Assembly: GCF_006491645.1 (NCBI RefSeq)
Contig: NZ_VDCZ01000008.1
Span: 62,001-126,000, forward strand
Length of the DNA stretch: 64,000 bases
Origin: Flavobacterium profundi
GTDB taxonomy: Bacteria > Bacteroidota > Bacteroidia > Flavobacteriales > Flavobacteriaceae
Direction: 5' to 3'
Below are positions 61,519 through 64,000 of this stretch, piece by piece. The stretch's first letter is position 1; the number at the start of each line of letters is the position of its first letter. The notes under the pieces were generated by a model. That model was not told the DNA's origin and searched no databases. It saw nothing but the letters and a program-made list of their open reading frames with translations. The position numbers and the translations under genes are program-made.

Positions 61519-63417
61519 TTAATACGCGCGAGCGTCTTTCCCTTCGTAAAAATTCATAAATGCTCTATTAACCACTCGATTTCCTCCTGCTGTAGGATAG
61601 TCACCTGTAAAGTACCAATCACCTAAATTTTTAGGACAAGCTTTGTGTAAATCAGCTACTGTTTGATAGATTATTTTAATTTCTGCACGAACGCCTTCAG
61701 GTGTTAGCATTGCTGCAATTTTATCTGAAATTTCTTCATCTGTAAAGGGTGCATAGATTTCTTTTACATAGTTCACCACTTCATCATCTTTAAAAAGTTC
61801 TTGACTTTTTGATTTTTTATAGACTTCGTCTACAATGTGATATAGATTACGTTCTTTTAATAATTCCAAAGCAGCTTTAAAAGCAACTAGACCTTCCAAT
61901 TTAGCCATGTCAATACCATAACAATCTGGATACCTAATTTGAGGTGCAGATGAAACCACCACAATTCTTTTCGGCTGTAAGCGATCCATCATTTTGATAA
62001 TGCTTTGTTTTAAAGTTGTACCTCTTACAATACTGTCATCAATGATAACTAAATTATCTTTGGGTTTAACCACACCGTAAGTAACATCATAAACATGCGC
62101 TACTAAATCATCTCTGCTACTGTCTTCTGTAATAAAAGTTCGAAGTTTTGCATCTTTTATAGCTACTTTTTCTGTGCGTAATTTAACCGATAAAATATCT
62201 TGTAACTTTTCTTCAGAAAGTTGGTCTTTGTTTTCTAAAATTGACTTGATTTTTCTTTGATTTAAAAAGTCATTCGCAGCTTCAACCATACCGTAAAAAG
62301 AAGTTTCTGCAGTGTTCGGTATAAAAGAAAATACGCTATTATCCGTATCATAATCAATGGCTTTTAAAATAGAAGGAAACACTAATTTACCTAGCTCTTT
62401 TCGTTCTTTATAGATTTCTGCATCACTTCCTCTTGAAAAATAGATGCGTTCAAAAGAACAGGCTTTTTTAATAAGTGGTTTTCGAACTTCTTCTATAAAT
62501 ACATTTCCATTTTTTTTGATAATTATTGCATTTCCTGGTTCCAGCTCTTTTACTTCTTCAAAAGGAACATTGAAAACTGTTTGAATTACGGGTCTTTCTG
62601 AAGCTACAACAGCAATTTCATCATCTTTATAGTAATAAGCAGGTCTAATTCCAGCTGGATCTCTTAAAACGAATGAGTCTCCATGTCCGATTAATCCTGC
62701 CATGGCGTAACCACCATCCCAATTTCGAGAAGCTCTTTCTAGAATTTTAGGGATATTTAAACGTTCTGCAATAACAACAGAAGCTTCTTTTTTGGAATAG
62801 CCTTCGTTCTTGCATTTTTGATATAAATCGGTTACTTCATCATCAAGAAAATGACCTATTTTTTCCATTACGGTAACGGTATCAGCTAATTCCTTTGGAT
62901 GTTGGCCTAGATCTACTAAGCTTTGGAACAATTCTTTAACATTGGTTAAATTAAAATTTCCAGCCACAATAAGGTTGCGATGCATCCAATTGTTTTGACG
63001 TAAAAAAGGATGTACGCTTTCAATACTGTTTTTTCCAAACGTTCCATAGCGAACATGTCCTAAAAATAATTCCGCGATATAAGGAATGTTCTTTTTTTGT
63101 AAATCAATATCATTAAGATATTCTGGGTGTTCTGCTAATTCATTACTGATTCTTCCGTTAATTTGTGAAAAAATATCCTGAATTGGTTGAGCATGATTGG
63201 AACGAATTCTACTAATATATCTTTGTCCTGGTTCAATATCCATTTTAATGCTAGCTAAACCAGCACCATCTTGACCACGATTGTGTTGTTTCTCCATTAA
63301 GAGATACATTTTTTGAACACCATAAAAAGAGGAACCATATTTTTCTTTATAGTATTCTAAGGGTTTTAATAGTCTTAATAATGCAATCCCACATTCGTGT
63401 TTAATAGCGTCACTCAT
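61519..63417 (-). CDS. purF: Amidophosphoribosyltransferase-family enzyme (632 aa)
   Basis: It transfers glutamine ammonia to PRPP, the first step of purine synthesis. A class II glutamine amidotransferase domain starts at the likely nucleophile Cys9 (DAIKHECGIALL) after an eight-residue propeptide. The PRPP loop VIIDDSIVRGTTLKQ lies near residue 460. At 632 aa it is longer than the classic ~500-aa PurF and matches the long Bacteroidota form. Whether this or another copy is the main enzyme is not known from the window. Confidence 0.88.
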   Translation of the reverse strand: MSDAIKHECGIALLRLLKPLEYYKEKYGSSFYGVQKMYLLMEKQHNRGQDGAGLASIKMDIEPGQRYISRIRSNHAQPIQDIFSQINGRISNELAEHPEYLNDIDLQKKNIPYIAELFLGHVRYGTFGKNSIESVHPFLRQNNWMHRNLIVAGNFNLTNVKELFQSLVDLGQHPKELADTVTVMEKIGHFLDDEVTDLYQKCKNEGYSKKEASVVIAERLNIPKILERASRNWDGGYAMAGLIGHGDSFVLRDPAGIRPAYYYKDDEIAVVASERPVIQTVFNVPFEEVKELEPGNAIIIKKNGNVFIEEVRKPLIKKACSFERIYFSRGSDAEIYKERKELGKLVFPSILKAIDYDTDNSVFSFIPNTAETSFYGMVEAANDFLNQRKIKSILENKDQLSEEKLQDILSVKLRTEKVAIKDAKLRTFITEDSSRDDLVAHVYDVTYGVVKPKDNLVIIDDSIVRGTTLKQSIIKMMDRLQPKRIVVVSSAPQIRYPDCYGIDMAKLEGLVAFKAALELLKERNLYHIVDEVYKKSKSQELFKDDEVVNYVKEIYAPFTDEEISDKIAAMLTPEGVRAEIKIIYQTVADLHKACPKNLGDWYFTGDYPTAGGNRVVNRAFMNFYEGKDARAY

Positions 63418-63470
63418 AAAGTTGTTGTGTTGTTTGAGTAATTAGTGTTTTTGATGAAAATTTATTATTA

Positions 63471-63495
63471 AAAAAGCCCCGAAAATTCGAGGCAT
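63471..63495 (-). terminator. Terminator after the PfkB kinase gene
   Basis: On the minus strand GCCTCG/CGGGGC (one G-T pair) with a short loop is followed by T6. Confidence 0.75.
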
Positions 63496-63501
63496 ATGAC
63501 T

Positions 63502-64000
63502 TTAATCTAATTCTATTTCAAATTGCGTTAGCGCTTTAAATTGTTGTAAGCGAGCAATTACTTCTTCTTTTTCTAATGTTTCCATTCTTTCTGTTCCAAA
63601 TTTTTCTACACAGAATGATGCTAAATTGGAACCGTAAATAATCGCGTTTTTCATATTGTCGAAAGCAATATTTTCGCTTTGTGCAATATAACCAGCAAAT
63701 CCTCCTGCGAAAGTATCACCAGCACCCGTTGGATCAAATACTTCTTCTAATGGTAAAGCAGGTGCGAAAAACACTTCTTTATTGTGGAACAATAATGCAC
63801 CGTGTTCTCCTTTTTTGATCACCACATATTTTGGTCCCATAGTATGGATTTTTTGAGCCGCTTTTACTAATGAGTATTCACCAGATAACTGACGTGCTTC
63901 TTCATCATTAATAGTAATTACATCGACTCTTTTAATTACATCCAATAATTCAGGTAAAGCACAATCCATCCAAAAGTTCATAGTATCTAAGACTATTAAT
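63502..64000 (-). CDS. PfkB-family sugar kinase, N-terminus outside window
   Basis: The frame continues past the right edge (LIVLDTMNFWMDCALPELL at the border), so the gene is cut by the window, not by mutation. The C-terminal half shows TINDEEARQLSG, VVIKKGEHGALL and the PfkB catalytic signature DPTGAGDTFAGGFAGY with its Asp base. The substrate sugar or nucleoside is not readable. It is upstream of purF on the same strand. Confidence 0.92.
   Translation of the reverse strand, partial: LIVLDTMNFWMDCALPELLDVIKRVDVITINDEEARQLSGEYSLVKAAQKIHTMGPKYVVIKKGEHGALLFHNKEVFFAPALPLEEVFDPTGAGDTFAGGFAGYIAQSENIAFDNMKNAIIYGSNLASFCVEKFGTERMETLEKEEVIARLQQFKALTQFEIELD

Overview
The window is low-GC DNA from a flavobacterium (Bacteroidota), probably Flavobacterium or a close relative. 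Support comes from the TAnnTTTG -7 boxes in front of many genes, the near absence of Shine-Dalgarno sequences, the flavobacterial sdhCAB and accBC arrangements, a bacterial mevalonate-pathway gene (mvaS), a PID-CTERM-like small surface protein and Bacteroidota-type AddAB proteins. No species can be named from the sequence alone.

Positions 1 to about 23,096 are one integrated element whose left end lies outside the window. A tyrosine recombinase (21719-22918) sits at its right end. It is followed by 10-bp phased ATTTGATT repeats and by a displaced tRNA-3'-end-like sequence (23079-23096) with a strong terminator, so the element probably inserted into a tRNA gene whose intact copy lies to the left. 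Almost all element genes are on the minus strand. The right part holds integrase, a possible cargo module (a secreted protein and a double-glycine leader peptide operon), an XRE repressor facing a small early gene across three operator-like repeats, an excisionase-like HTH protein, a 187-bp locus of nested inverted repeats, many tiny genes and a 581-aa probable replication protein. The middle (about 8,000-15,100) holds a PAPS-reductase-like protein, an N6-adenine and a C5-cytosine DNA methyltransferase and many small unknown proteins. The left part (1-7448) is an 11-gene late operon. It encodes a transglutaminase-like protein, several small beta-rich or membrane-anchored proteins and a GH108/PG_binding_3 muramidase. 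No terminase, portal, tail or tape-measure gene is visible. The best reading is a prophage of a tailless, possibly membrane-containing phage, or a satellite. The packaging ATPase would have to lie left of the window.

Several features of the element have no ready explanation. A box reading about ACCATTTAACCACA occurs ten times, mostly directly before start codons. An A9 run at the end of the muramidase gene would, after a -1 slip, add a transmembrane tail. A 10-bp iteron array lies before the late operon, and helically phased AACGT repeats lie inside the replication gene. A 50-aa GG-leader peptide is encoded next to a four-TM protein.

Positions from about 23,100 to 64,000 are ordinary chromosome. 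They carry ribE, pdxA, a YceD-family gene with rpmF, fabH-accB-accC (fatty acid synthesis start), sdhCAB (respiration), mvaS, a RamB/ScfR-like regulator divergent from aceB-aceA (glyoxylate shunt), and a group of exported proteins. These are followed by Crp/Fnr, pepP, DinB and WYL regulator genes. Next come addB, an OmpA/TSP3 porin-like gene, kbl and addA on one strand, then sodB. A tandem pair of identical 90-nt elements that look like small RNA genes, purF, and the C-terminal part of a PfkB sugar kinase complete the window.
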